Source of the DNA: Tetrapyrgos nigripes
Lineage: Eukaryota > Basidiomycota > Agaricomycetes > Agaricales > Campanellaceae
Length of the DNA stretch: 64,000 nt
Assembly (NCBI GenBank): GCA_013368315.1
Contig: JAACJM010000014.1
Span: forward strand, 62,001 to 126,000
Reading direction: 5' to 3'
Each line of letters begins with the position of its first letter. Position 1 is the first letter of the stretch. This document shows, piece by piece, positions 21,763 through 32,079 of the stretch. The position numbers were made by a program, and so were the translations under genes. The notes under the pieces are model-generated. The model was given only the letters and a program-made list of their open reading frames with translations, did not search any database and was not told where the DNA came from.

Positions 21763-23893
21763 TCACACATCCACCAAAGCAGTAGACTCCCGTACAATCT
21801 CATCGCGTGCTTGCTGAATCAGTGCGTCGGCGTCTTCAAACCGTGCGCCGGCGGTAAATTCAAAGTGAGAAGGCCGTCTGTACATGCCAAGTTTAGAAAA
21901 TACTAGAGGAGAAATATAAGAGCGGACTGACAAAATCATCCCGTTGATCACATTGCAACTGTCTGAGTCCGGCAAGATGCTATTCCCCTTCGCATCCTTC
22001 ACAGGCTCGATTCGCATCGCCCACAAAACTACCGCACAGGTAATAAACAAAAAATTATTGGCAACATGGCGTCCCACACACACACTGTTGGATGTACTGT
22101 GAGAGTTAATCTGGGTTTAGTGACTACACCATTACCGATGTCCGAAGCCAAAGGTGAAGTGGCCATCGTTTTTGGGATCTTTGAGAACGCCGTCCTCGTC
22201 CAAATGTCGTTCAGGACGAAACTGAGCTGCATCTGGTCCGTAAATTTCCGGATCGTGATTCAGAGACCTGGAGTGTCGTCAGCAGTAAACAGAGGGCAGG
22301 TGTACTATGGTACCCACCACACACTGGCCACAGCGATACTTCCTTTGGGAATCAAGTAGCCTTTGTAGTAGTCGTCCTGAAAGCTATCATGGTCCTTTAT
22401 TCTACTGAGGTACTCATACCAGACTCACCTCCATTACCGCATGAGGAGCTCCCAATGGCGTGGCAGGCCTCCATCTCTGTAACTGCAAAGAATCTTTGAG
22501 CGCCGAATAATACTCAGTACGACTGATGCGACCCACCTCGTTAATAATGGCAACGATATATGGAAGATGTTTCATATCAGCAAAGGATGGTAGTCTGGAA
22601 CGCCCAACGACTTTGTCTAGTTCGTCCTGAGCTCGTTGCTGAACCTCGGGGAACAGGACCATGCTGAAGAAAAACCAGTGTAAAGCGGATGTTGACTGTT
22701 GTGGTGATCAAATTGGGGACCCTACACAGCTGAGGGTGACTGCAGGAAACTTACAGTTTCTTGACCAGCAGCACTGTGAGAGAGAGAGAGAAATGAGAGT
22801 CGGGACTTGGTCATCAGGGTCATAGGGCGTACTACAAGACGCCAGCAAGCCAAGCACTTTCTTCATCCGACATTCCATGTCGAGCCTCATTTTCTACCAA
22901 CGTAGCACAGAAGCTGAGTCCTTGTTCCATCCCATTCCGCTGCCTTATCGGTGAGAAAAATAAGGCAGGTTGATACCAAGACAAGAGCTTACAGATTTAT
23001 TCTTAATCTTGAAGAACATATCCTGAAAGGTACGCGTATACCTCTCGAAATCATCCATAGCTCTTAACCTCCACTTCGACATGAAGTCCGGTAGGCAATC
23101 AAGGACAGGAAATACGTTGGCAAGATGGGAACCGGGGAGCAAGGCTGCGGTAGTACGATCTATGAAGTCATCCATGAAGGCGATAGAAGGATGATCTGGA
23201 GATTGTATGGATGGAAGGTCGTATACTGTCGATAAGATACTCGAAGCGGCAGCCCGGTTAGCTTGGTATTTCCAATTATCAGGCTGTTCGAGTATACCGA
23301 AGGTCATCAGCACACTTTCATCAGTCTGTTTGCGGTAATAATTCGGGGTCATTCTGGGTCCCAGAGCAGTTTCGCTGGCTCGTCGCATCCTGCGCCATCT
23401 GTTGGAGTGATAGTGAGCACACTGTTTTGGTTGCGATGACGGGGTGAGACCGTTCACTTACGGTTCACCATAATGCATATGTACAACATTCAGGTGACGA
23501 GTCACATATTTGCCAACAATTAAATTTGGCGGACGATCGGAGTACTTGGGTGCTCGATGTTCCAGTAAGTCTTCAACAACTTTCCGAGAGTTAAGGATGA
23601 CCACTGGTTGGCCAGCAACATCCAGATACACCAAAGGGCCTGGACAGTTCAACACGCTTGAGTGACACAAGATAAGCAACGAATAGTGCAAAAATGCACA
23701 GACCGTATAGTTGCTTCCACTTGGAGAAAGTGAGCCAGGACTGCGAAAAGTCCAATTCGAGAAGGATTTGGAGGAGATTGCCAAGGACAGGAAGACGGCG
23801 AGGTCCTGGAGGTAAGCGTACCCTCGAACGTTTACTGAAGAGATGAAGCACGAGGCCGAGTACGAAAAGAACGAGTATCTTGGATAGCTCCAT
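21763..23893 (-). CDS. Cytochrome P450, array copy 2
   Basis: A paralogue of the P450 at 17406 with the same exon layout. Anchor helix ILVLFVLGLVLHLF, hinge LPPGPRRLPVLGN, C-helix WRRMRR, AGQET, ELQR across an intron, PERHLD and heme Cys in VCVGRH are all intact. The last exon (RRPSHFEF, RFEDADALIQQARDEI) ends at the TGA at 21765. The middle exon is nearly identical in motif to the other copies (SILSTVYDLPSIQSPDHPS). It is probably a working microsomal monooxygenase of unknown substrate. Confidence 0.87.
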
Positions 23894-23974
23894 ACGCGAT
23901 GCGCCAAAAAGGCAAAATCCTCGAGGACTTTGTGGTTTCTGTGCGCTTTAAGGGGTCCCAAGAGCTTCCGACAT

Positions 23975-24613
23975 CATTTTCACGCCCGCAGCGTCCAGAT
24001 TCTAGAAAAGTTAAATGAGTATGAATGAGGACGTGATTACGTTAGGCTGCCACCTATTGAAATGTGCGTTCAAAGAATCAAGATTCGGAATCACTTCAAC
24101 GCTGATTCTGTAGGCACAAAGGAGGTTCTATTACAAGTACGGCCGCTGTTATTCATGAGTCGCCCGGGCCACTCGTTTTTGTGACATTATTTGAGAAATC
24201 GTGGGCAAAAACCGAGTCTGTGAAAATCAGAAAACGCTGAAGGCTCTTCAGGTTAGACTCGAACCACTCTTTTGCAAGGTTTGATGAAAAGTCGATCAAA
24301 CCGCTTTCGCCATGATCGACCTTTCATCAAACTTTTGCAGAAGTGACTGGCTCGAGTCTACATGCATTCTCACGCCTGCGATGCCTATATTATACACTAG
24401 AAGTCGAGTATGAATGAAGGAGTGATTGAGTTCTGCCACTTATTGAAACCGTTGAGCTTTCGTAGGCCTTCTGAGTCGTAGACACAAAGGGACTTCCATG
24501 ACCATCAATTGAGATTCAGTTGGGTTGTTGACTAGTACCACTCTTACCAAATTATTTAAGGAATTGTGAACACAGAAACTGGGGCTGAAGTAATATAAAC
24601 TCACCAACACTCA
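23975..24613. repeat. Duplicated P450 5'-flank modules
   Basis: Two diverged copies of the P450 upstream flank lie here. One at about 23980-24150 ends in TACGGCCGCTG and belongs to P450 copy 2. The second, at about 24370-24660, carries GAATGAAGGAGT, GACACAAAGGGACTTCC, ACTCACCA and AGCCCATTT. That series lines up with 26690-26925 upstream of P450 copy 3. No P450 coding region follows the second module, so it looks like the flank of a lost array member. Confidence 0.6.
24255..24359. repeat. Long imperfect inverted repeat (hairpin or small MITE)
   Basis: The left arm 24255-24298 (starting AGACTCGAACCACT) pairs with the right arm 24311-24359 (ending GGCTCGAGTCT). The cores TTTGATGAAAAGTCGATCA and TGATCGACCTTTCATCAAA are almost complementary, with a loop of about 12-16 nt. 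It sits between the two P450 flank modules. Confidence 0.7.
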
Positions 24614-26610
24614 TTATTTAGCTTGTTCAGGCATGCCCAGCCCATTTCCACCAGCTGTACTATCCGGGTCTGGTAGAATGCTATTCCCCTTCGCATCCTT
24701 TACAGGCTCGATTTGCATTGCCCAGAGAATCATTGCGCATGAAATGAACAAGAAATTGTTGGCGACATAGCGTCCTACGCATACACTATTGGATGTCTAT
24801 AAGCACCACGGCAATTTCGATTCAATGGGAATGCATTGACCGTTGGCCAAAGCCAAAGGTGAAGTGACCGTCATCTTTGGGATCTTTAAGAGAACCATTT
24901 TCGTCCAAATGTCGTTCAGGACGGAACTGGTCTGCATCTGGACCGTAGATTTCTGGATCGTGATTCAAGGACCTAGAAAAGCATAAATACTAGAAGCAGA
25001 ACAGCAAACCGATACGACCTACCACACATTTGCAACAGTAATGGTCCCTTTTGGAATCAAGTAACCTTCGTAGTAGTCGTCCTAGAAGCCGCCAACAACT
25101 CGTCAGGATTCCCTGCTGTAATACCGGGCTTACCTCAATCAAAGCATGAGGAATTCCAATCGGAACTACAGGTCTCCATCTTTGTAACTGCATACGGTCA
25201 TTGAGTGCGAGAAGATAACCACAAACAAAACGCGACCGACTTCATTGATAATGGCAACAATGTAGGGAAGGTGCTTCATATCAGCAAACGATGGTAGCCT
25301 GGAACGTCCTACTACTCTGTCCAATTCATCTTGAGCTCGCTGTTGAACTTCAGGGAAAAAGACCATGCTGAGGAAAAACCAGTGTAAAACACTAGTTGAC
25401 TGTTGAGCGAAGCTCAGTGTTGTACTTGTAGACATCTTGATGGCGGGAAACTCACAGTTTCTTGACCAGCACCACTGTGGGAGAGAGGATAAGAAGACGG
25501 ATCTTGGGTTTGGGGAGAGATACGCACTATAAAACACCAGCAAGCCAAGCACTTTCTTCATCCGACATTCTATGCCGAGCCTCACTTTCTACCAATGTAG
25601 CACAGAAACTGGGTCCTTGTTCCATCCCATTCCGCTGCCTCATTGGTGAGAAATGAAGATAAGTCAATAACGAGACCAAAACTCACAGATCTATTCTTGA
25701 TCTTGAGGAACATTTCCTGAAACGTACTTGTGTACCTCTTGAAATCATTCTGAGCTCTCGTCCTCCACTTCGACATATAGTCAGGAAGATAATCAAGGAC
25801 AGGAAACATGTTGGCTAGATGGGAACCTGGGAGCATGGCAAGAGTAGTACGATGAACGAAGTCCTCCATAAAAGCAATGGAAGGATCGTCTGGAGATTGT
25901 ATGGAAGGAAGATCATATACTGTTGACAAGATACTCGAAGAAGCAGCTCTGTTAGCTTGGAATTTCCAACTATCAGGTCTGTTGAGTATGCCGAAGGCGA
26001 GGAGAACACTTTCGTCGGTTTGTTTGCGATGATAGTTTGTTGCCACTCTGGGTCCCAAAACAGTCTCACTGGCTCGTCGCATCTTACGCCATCTGTTGGG
26101 AGAACAGTGAGCTAATTTGCTTGCAATGAGCCGATCTAGGAGAAGTGGAGAGAATGACTTACGATTCACCATAATGCATGAATACCATATTCAGATGACC
26201 AGTCATATATTTGCCACCAACCAGATTGGGTGGACGATCTGAATACTTCGAGGCTCGATGATCCAGTAAGTCTTTAACGACTTTCCGAGAGTTCAGGATG
26301 ACCAAGGATTGGCCAGCAATATCGAGATACACCAAAGGGCCTGTCAGATGAATCGGCACGTTTGAGTGACGCAAGATAAATATTGCAATGTGAAATTGAG
26401 TTCACCGTACAGTTGTTTCCACTTTGAGAAAGCGAGCCAGCATTGTGTAAAGTCGACCTCCGAAAGGATTTGGAACAGACTCCCAAAGACGGGGATACGA
26501 GAAGGTCCTGGCGGAAAGCGGGCACTCGGTCGTTTACTGAAGAGGAAGAATAAGACAGATAGCACGAAAATTCCGATTATCTTGAATAGATCCATTGGTT
26601 CCATATGCAC
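24614..26610 (-). CDS. Cytochrome P450, array copy 3 with altered C-terminus
   Basis: It starts MHMEPMDLFKIIGIF (a second ATG is at 26604). Hinge FPPGPSRIPVFGS, C-helix WRKMRR, I-helix GAGQET, ELQR across an intron, PERHLD and the heme exon VCVGRYVANNFLFISCAM are all present. After ILPDPD the protein does not go on to the last exon shared by the other copies. It reads STAGGNGLGMPEQAK and stops at 24614-24616. That tail DNA resembles P450 5'-flank sequence (compare 26860-26925). About 45 C-terminal residues are therefore replaced, probably by unequal crossing-over. The heme site is kept, but folding or activity may be impaired. Confidence 0.75.
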
Positions 26611-27380
26611 TGAGGAAGATTTGAAGTCCTCGAGGCCTCGCGGTTTTTGCGCGGTTTAAGTGGTCCAGCACTCTAGCGCCCGCAACGTCCACATTCAACC
26701 GACGAATGAAGGAGTTACTACATACGTTGAGTCTTACTGTCTTAGACACAAATGGACTTCCTTGACAGCTTACATAACTGGTGCCCCTACTAGTATGTAC
26801 GGCCGCTGACTGAGAATGTATAGTGACCAAAGACTAAAGCAGGAATAACACTCACCACCACTGATCAGGGGAAAATAGCTTGTTCTTCAGGCACGTCCAG
26901 CCCATTAAACCACCATCAGCTGCATGTTTCCTCACCAACCAACCATTACTCATTCGACCTCTGAATCGCGAAGATTATACTCTGAAAGGGCTCGGTTGTG
27001 CTGGTCAAATAGCCTGAAACAGTAGAGTGTTGAGAGACGGTGAGAATTTTGTAGGAGGCCGAAATTACGCGCAGCGGCAGACCCTACGAGCTTTGAGCGC
27101 TGTCATTTTGAAGTATCCTTTTAAGTTTGAGAAACACACTTATATTTTGCTTGGATGTAATGTAGATAATAAGTAGTATCTGCACACTGGGATGTGCAAG
27201 ATAGTCAGTCATTGATGTGCGATCCTTCTAAAAACGAAGTCGTGACAATCTGGGACTAGTGCTAGGATCAAAGTCTCATCAGCGAGCTGAACCCCAAGGA
27301 GTTCCGACTAGAAAAACCTGCACAGATACCTCTATAGGCATCACACCTTCAAGTATCCTGCCCTAAATGTCTCTCCTCTA
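26611..27380. other. P450-3 upstream flank and spacer
   Basis: It carries the array-type module: CGCCCGCAACGTCCA at about 26677, GAATGAAGGAG, GACACAAATGGACTTCC and TACGGCCGCTGAC at 26798-26810. From about 26930 to the end of P450 copy 4 I see no gene. Confidence 0.45.
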
Positions 27381-29567
27381 TCACGCATCTACCTTGAGCC
27401 TCACAGTGGACTCCCGTAATATCTCATCACTTGCTTGCTGAATCAACGCGCCGGCGTCCTCGAAACGCACCTTGGCCGTGAACTCAAAGCGAGTGGGTCG
27501 TCTGCATGCCAGCAACATTAAGTAGACGAAAGGATCAAGAACAAGGACCACTCACAAAATCACTCCATTGGAGGCTTTGAGCATATTCGGATCAGGCAGA
27601 ATGCTATCACCCTTCACGTCCTTCGCTGGGTCGATTCTCATTGCCCAAAGAATCATTGCGCATGTGATGAATAAGAAGTTGCTGGCGACATGACGTCCAA
27701 CGCAAACACTGTTGGATATACCATTAGCTTCCATCTCTGTATCGGGTATAAATCATCCATACCGTTGTCCAAACCCAAAAGTGAAGTGACCGTCGTCTTT
27801 AGGGTCTTTAAGACATCCATTCTCGTCCAAATGGCGTTCAGGGCGGAATTGGTCAGCGTCGGGTCCATAAATTTCTGGGTCGAGGTTCAAGGACCTGGAG
27901 AGACGTCGTCAGTACTACGTAGTTGGCAAAGGGCAGGCATAGGGTACCCACCACACATTGGTGATAACGATAGTCCCTTTGGGAATCAAGTATCCTTCGT
28001 AGTAGTCGTCCTGGAAGCCAAGTTAGTCGTTTACTCCTCTAAAACACAAAACACTGGCACCAAACCCACCTCAATCACAGCATGAGGAACTCCCAATGGC
28101 GTAGCAGTCCTCCATCTTTGCAACTGTACACAAATTATTCAATGGTCTGGAACCCCCGTGAAAGATGCGACCGACCTCGTTAATAATAGCAACAATGTAA
28201 GGAAGATGTTTCATGTCAGCAAACGATGGTAATCTGGAATGTCCAACGACTTTGTCTAATTCATCCTGAGCTCGTTGCTGGACCTCAGGAAACAGGACCA
28301 TGCTGAGGAAGAACCAATGTAAAACGGATGTCGACTGGGGTAATGGTCATTACTGGGCTGGGACTGTAGACAGGTATAAGAGTAAATAGGAAACTCACGG
28401 TTTCTTGACCAGCGGCACTGTGTGAAAGAGAAATGAGATAGAGGACTTGATTATCAGCGGCGTATGACGTACTACAAGATACCAGCAAGCCAAGCACTTT
28501 CGCTATCCGACATTCCATGCCGAGCCTCCTGTTCCACCAACGTAGCACAAAAGCTGGGTCGTTCTTCCATCCCATTGACCTATCGCATTGGTGAGAAATG
28601 AAAAGGCAATGCATAGTCAAGTACATGGAATTAAGAACCCACAGATTTATTCTTGACTCTGAGAAACATATCCTTAAACGTCCGGGTGTACCTCTCGAAA
28701 TCATCCCTAGCTCTCAACCTCCATCTTGACATAAAGTCAGGTAGACGATCAAGAATAGGAAAGACATTAGCCAAGTGGGAACCAGGCAGCATGGCTTCAG
28801 TGGTACGATGAACAAAGTCCTCCATAAAGGCAATGGAAGGATCGTCTGGAGATTGTATAGAGGGAAGGTCGTACACTGTCGACAACAGGACAGAAGAAGC
28901 TGCTCTGTTGGCTTGATACCTCCAGCTATCGGGTTTGTTGAGGATGCCAAAAACCATCAGGACGCTCTCGTCAGTTTGCTTGCGATGGTAATTCGCTGCC
29001 ATCCTGGGCCCTAAAGCGCTCTCGCTGGCTCGTCTCATTTTGCGTCATCTGTCAGAAACACAAGAAGAAACGAGTAAGTGAGTGGGTTTTAACCGGAGTC
29101 AGAGGTAATGAGAGTGACTTACAGCTCACTATAATGCATGACAGCGATACTCATATTACCAGTCACATACTCGGTCCCAACCAAATTGGACGGTCGGTCT
29201 GAGTATTTAGCTGCTCGGTCATCTAGCAGGTCTTTAGCGACTTTTCTGGAGTTGAGGATGAGAACTGATTGGCCGACAACATCGAGATATATCAGTGGGC
29301 CTGGACCAATGAGTACGTGGAGTCAGCTAATTGTATGCACTTCAAAGTAGAAAGCAAACGACCCATACCATATGTTTGCTTCCACTTTGAAAAGGTAAGC
29401 CAGGATTGTGAAAAATCGACCTCAAAAAGTAGTTGGAAGAGATTGCCAAAGATAGGAATACGGCGAGGTCCTGGAGGGAAGCGGACATCTCGTCGTTTGC
29501 TGAAGAGGTAGAATACGACAGTGAGCACGAAAAGTGCGAGTAGTTTTGGCGTCGTCCCCATTTCCAT
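27381..29567 (-). pseudogene. Cytochrome P450, array copy 4, stop at C-helix Trp
   Basis: All P450 exons are recognisable: anchor LLALFVLTVVFYLF, hinge FPPGPRRIPIFGN, AAGQET, PEVQQRAQDEL, the heme exon VCVGRHVASNFLF, and the final RRPTRFEF...RFEDAGALIQQASDEI ending at 27381. The exon that opens WRKMRR in copies 1 and 3 here begins TGA CGC AAA ATG. TGA at 29045-29047 replaces the TGG of the C-helix WxxxR heme-contact motif. The preceding residues are also changed (HYSEL instead of HYSDP or HYGEP). No other lesion was found, so inactivation looks recent, or this is a base-call error or a readthrough case. Confidence 0.7.
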
Positions 29568-29888
29568 ACTATGCTCGTAGGATAGACGCAGGAACGGAAT
29601 AGAGGGGGTTGGAGACGTTAATGTTGAGAATTCCCGATGCCTTCGCTATTTATATTTTTCCAAGCAGCACTTCACGAGGATAACATCCATCCTCCACGGG
29701 GAGTAAGAGAATCAAGTTGTGTTTTGCCGTTTGTCCGATCGGAGGTTTGGGTGATCCGGTTCTTGAAAGCTTGTACATTCGTCAGGCGAGCCGCGTCTGC
29801 ATTGACTTGGGCGTTCCATGTACCCATGTTGTACCACTACCAGCTCCAAACTATGTGGTTTTGATGATTGTGCTGCTGCCAATCCCGG

Positions 29889-31043
29889 CTAGGCTAATCC
29901 TTCAAAGGCTATTTGCGGGGCGAGCTGGACAAACAGTGAGTGAAACAAGCCGAAAAACCTCAAGTAAACCAAACTCACCGGAGACCCCCAACCCAAATTC
30001 TCTAATTCCACGACTTCTAGCCTCTGATACTGTCTTTCTCTCTGCCGTCTCTGTCTCGCAATCGGTGTCGACCACCTGCACCTATGACACCACCACCTCG
30101 TCTTCTGAATCCCAATCCCACAAAGCAGCAAAAACATCCCCAACGAGAGGCACGCTGATATACTTCCAGCCAGTGCGGTGAGAATTGTTTTAATAGTCTT
30201 GGTAGTAAAAGGGGTTTCTAAGTGTATGCCAGTGTCTGTGTGCACATTATTATACACGAACGACAACAGTGAACGCCATGGATCCGGGCAGATGAGGATA
30301 AAGGTTAGGTAGAGGTAAATGAGGAGGAAAGAGGTGGCTATGAGAAGTGGTATTGGTAGCTGTCGCGTTCGTTGGGAAGACGAATTCGGAGACGAAGATG
30401 TTGGAAGTGAAGAGGGATCCGATGGTCGAATAAAGATGCTACTCCGGGCATGGAAGAGGAATTTCCAGACAAGATACGGACCAACTACGAAAAGAAAGAT
30501 TAAAGGAACAAATGGAGTTGTAATCCGAAGAATTTGACGCGCTCCACCGAAGAGGTTTGCGTGGAATGGGCGAGAGGCCGTCGCTAAGGCAAAGGTGAAA
30601 GCGGAGGATGTATGGATGACGGTGAACAGGATGCAGATGTCTCTGAGTGTTGGTGGTGTCAACGTATGGAAACCAAGGGCCTGGATAGAGGATGGAAGGT
30701 TGGACTGAAAGCGGTAGAGTGCATGGAAGATGATGGCGTATAAGAAACCCAGACATTGCAGGATGGTCAACGTTTCAAAGATGAGGGTGACGATGGCTAC
30801 TTCCAAGATGACGAGGTTGAGTACGGGCAGGGGGACCATATGCAGGTGAAACAAAGGGTCTTTAATGGACGCGATGAAGAGCAGTACGAATTGGAGAAAC
30901 GACAAGATGACGAGGAGGACAAAGGTACCCCATCCTTCCAGCATGGTGGTGGTCACTGGTCGACGACGCCCAAGGCATTGAAAAACTACATGGAGACGAT
31001 GAGAAAGTTTGGAGACAGGTAAAATATAAGAATCTACATACAT
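29889..31043 (-). CDS. Multi-spanning membrane protein of unknown function
   Basis: This is a single-exon frame of up to 384 aa. The first ATG (31043) is only 15 bp after the Rpc31 stop, so the ATG at 30944 (MLEGWGTFVLLVILSFLQF) is the likelier start. I count six to seven hydrophobic spans: GTFVLLVILSFLQFVLLF, NLVILEVAIVTLIFETLTI with CLGFLYAIIFHAL, ICILFTVIHTSSAFTFAL, PFVPLIFLFVVGPYLVW, PLLIATSFLLIYLYLTFILI and ILTALAGSISACLSLGMFLL. A Ser-rich loop separates the fourth and fifth. Receptor-like topology is possible but no family was recognised. It is unusually intronless for this genome. Confidence 0.6.
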   Translation of the reverse strand: MYVDSYILPVSKLSHRLHVVFQCLGRRRPVTTTMLEGWGTFVLLVILSFLQFVLLFIASIKDPLFHLHMVPLPVLNLVILEVAIVTLIFETLTILQCLGFLYAIIFHALYRFQSNLPSSIQALGFHTLTPPTLRDICILFTVIHTSSAFTFALATASRPFHANLFGGARQILRITTPFVPLIFLFVVGPYLVWKFLFHARSSIFIRPSDPSSLPTSSSPNSSSQRTRQLPIPLLIATSFLLIYLYLTFILICPDPWRSLLSFVYNNVHTDTGIHLETPFTTKTIKTILTALAGSISACLSLGMFLLLCGIGIQKTRWWCHRCRWSTPIARQRRQRERQYQRLEVVELENLGWGSPVSLVYLRFFGLFHSLFVQLAPQIAFEGLA

Positions 31044-31058
31044 ACAATATATATGTGG

Positions 31059-31906
31059 TTAATCATAGTCTCCTCCTCCTCCACCCTCGTCACCACCGCC
31101 TCCAAGGTCGTCCATGTCGTCTCCTTCGCCGTTGTCAAAGTAGTTTTCAGCGTAGTCATTGTCGTATTCCTCTTCTGCGTCATAGTCGGACTCGACCTGG
31201 GAACCTGCGTCTGATCGCTCTTCGTCGGATTTTTCCTGAATGGGGTTAGTTAGTTAGTTACGAGGAGAAGAGTTGAATTACCGTACCCCTTGGTCGTCGT
31301 CGTCCATTGACATCTCATCGAGGTTGAAGTTCTTTTTCTGGACATTTTTGGGACGCGCTAGATACCGGTTAGAAAAGGAATAAATGACTGTTGACCAATA
31401 TACCTTTGATCTTCTTTTTCGGATTGAAGTGAGCTTCAAATATTTCTGGAGGAAAGAAGGGTGGGTGAAGGGCCTCTCGTTTCAATGATGGTTGGGAAGC
31501 AGGTGATGGGCGATATTTATCGGAATACCGAGGTAGTTCTGTAGCATACCGTCAATGACAGTAACACTGACATTGTCGAGCGACGTACCCGTCGACTTTG
31601 TCTGTTCTACGACATAATATTTGCTCCTCCTCAAGCGAGTCGCAAACCCAATCTGCAACTGTGCTATTCGTTTCTCTTTTTCCGTGTATTCAGCGAGAAC
31701 GGGTGGACGCATTGGCTACATATACAGACCATTAACATTGGAGCGAGTAAACTGAGGCAAGGCCGTACTGGATACAACGCCGTCCCTTCCCTCGACATGC
31801 TCTGGATATCTGCAAAAGTCAGACCCATTGGTAGCACACTTCCACCCCCTCCAAATCCACCGCGTCCGCCTCTTCCACCACGTCCGCCACGTCCACGACC
31901 AGCCAT
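31059..31906 (-). CDS. RPC31: DNA-directed RNA polymerase III subunit Rpc31 (RPC7)
   Basis: Five exons (31906-31769, 31715-31589, 31538-31404, 31357-31287, 31235-31059) give 215 aa. The N-terminus is Gly/Arg-rich (MAGRGRGG), followed by the family signature GLTFADIQSMSREG and LYPPMRPPVL. A charged middle (EIFEAHFNPKKKIK) and a very acidic C-terminus (DYDAEEEYDNDYAENYF, then Gly/Asp) follow. Rpc31 belongs to the Rpc82-Rpc34-Rpc31 heterotrimer needed for Pol III initiation at tRNA and 5S genes, in the nucleus. Length and acidic tail match fungal orthologues. It shares a 173-bp divergent promoter with the ALY/REF gene. Confidence 0.88.
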
Positions 31907-32079
31907 AATGAGTAATAAAGGGGGAAAAGTTGCAGACAAAAAAAAAAGAGTGACTCAGCCGCGCTGCCGCGTGTTGTTTGCGACCTATTTGTTTTCAACA
32001 GCTCTTGTCTCAGTCTTTGTTCCACAACCACCACCACTCCCCACCACTCCTCCCTCCATTAACACCTCGCGAATCTACC
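31907..32079. promoter_or_regulatory. Divergent promoter, Rpc31 and ALY/REF
   Basis: Only 173 bp separate the two start codons, so the genes share a bidirectional promoter. It includes CCACCACCACTCCCC runs near 32030. Pairing a Pol III subunit with an mRNA-export factor suggests growth-linked co-expression, which is inference. Confidence 0.55.

Noticed and set aside
24255..24275. Possible tRNA T-arm (GGTTCGAGTCTAACC on the minus strand)
   Set aside because: There is no A box, anticodon arm or acceptor stem at tRNA spacing; the sequence is explained by the long inverted repeat.
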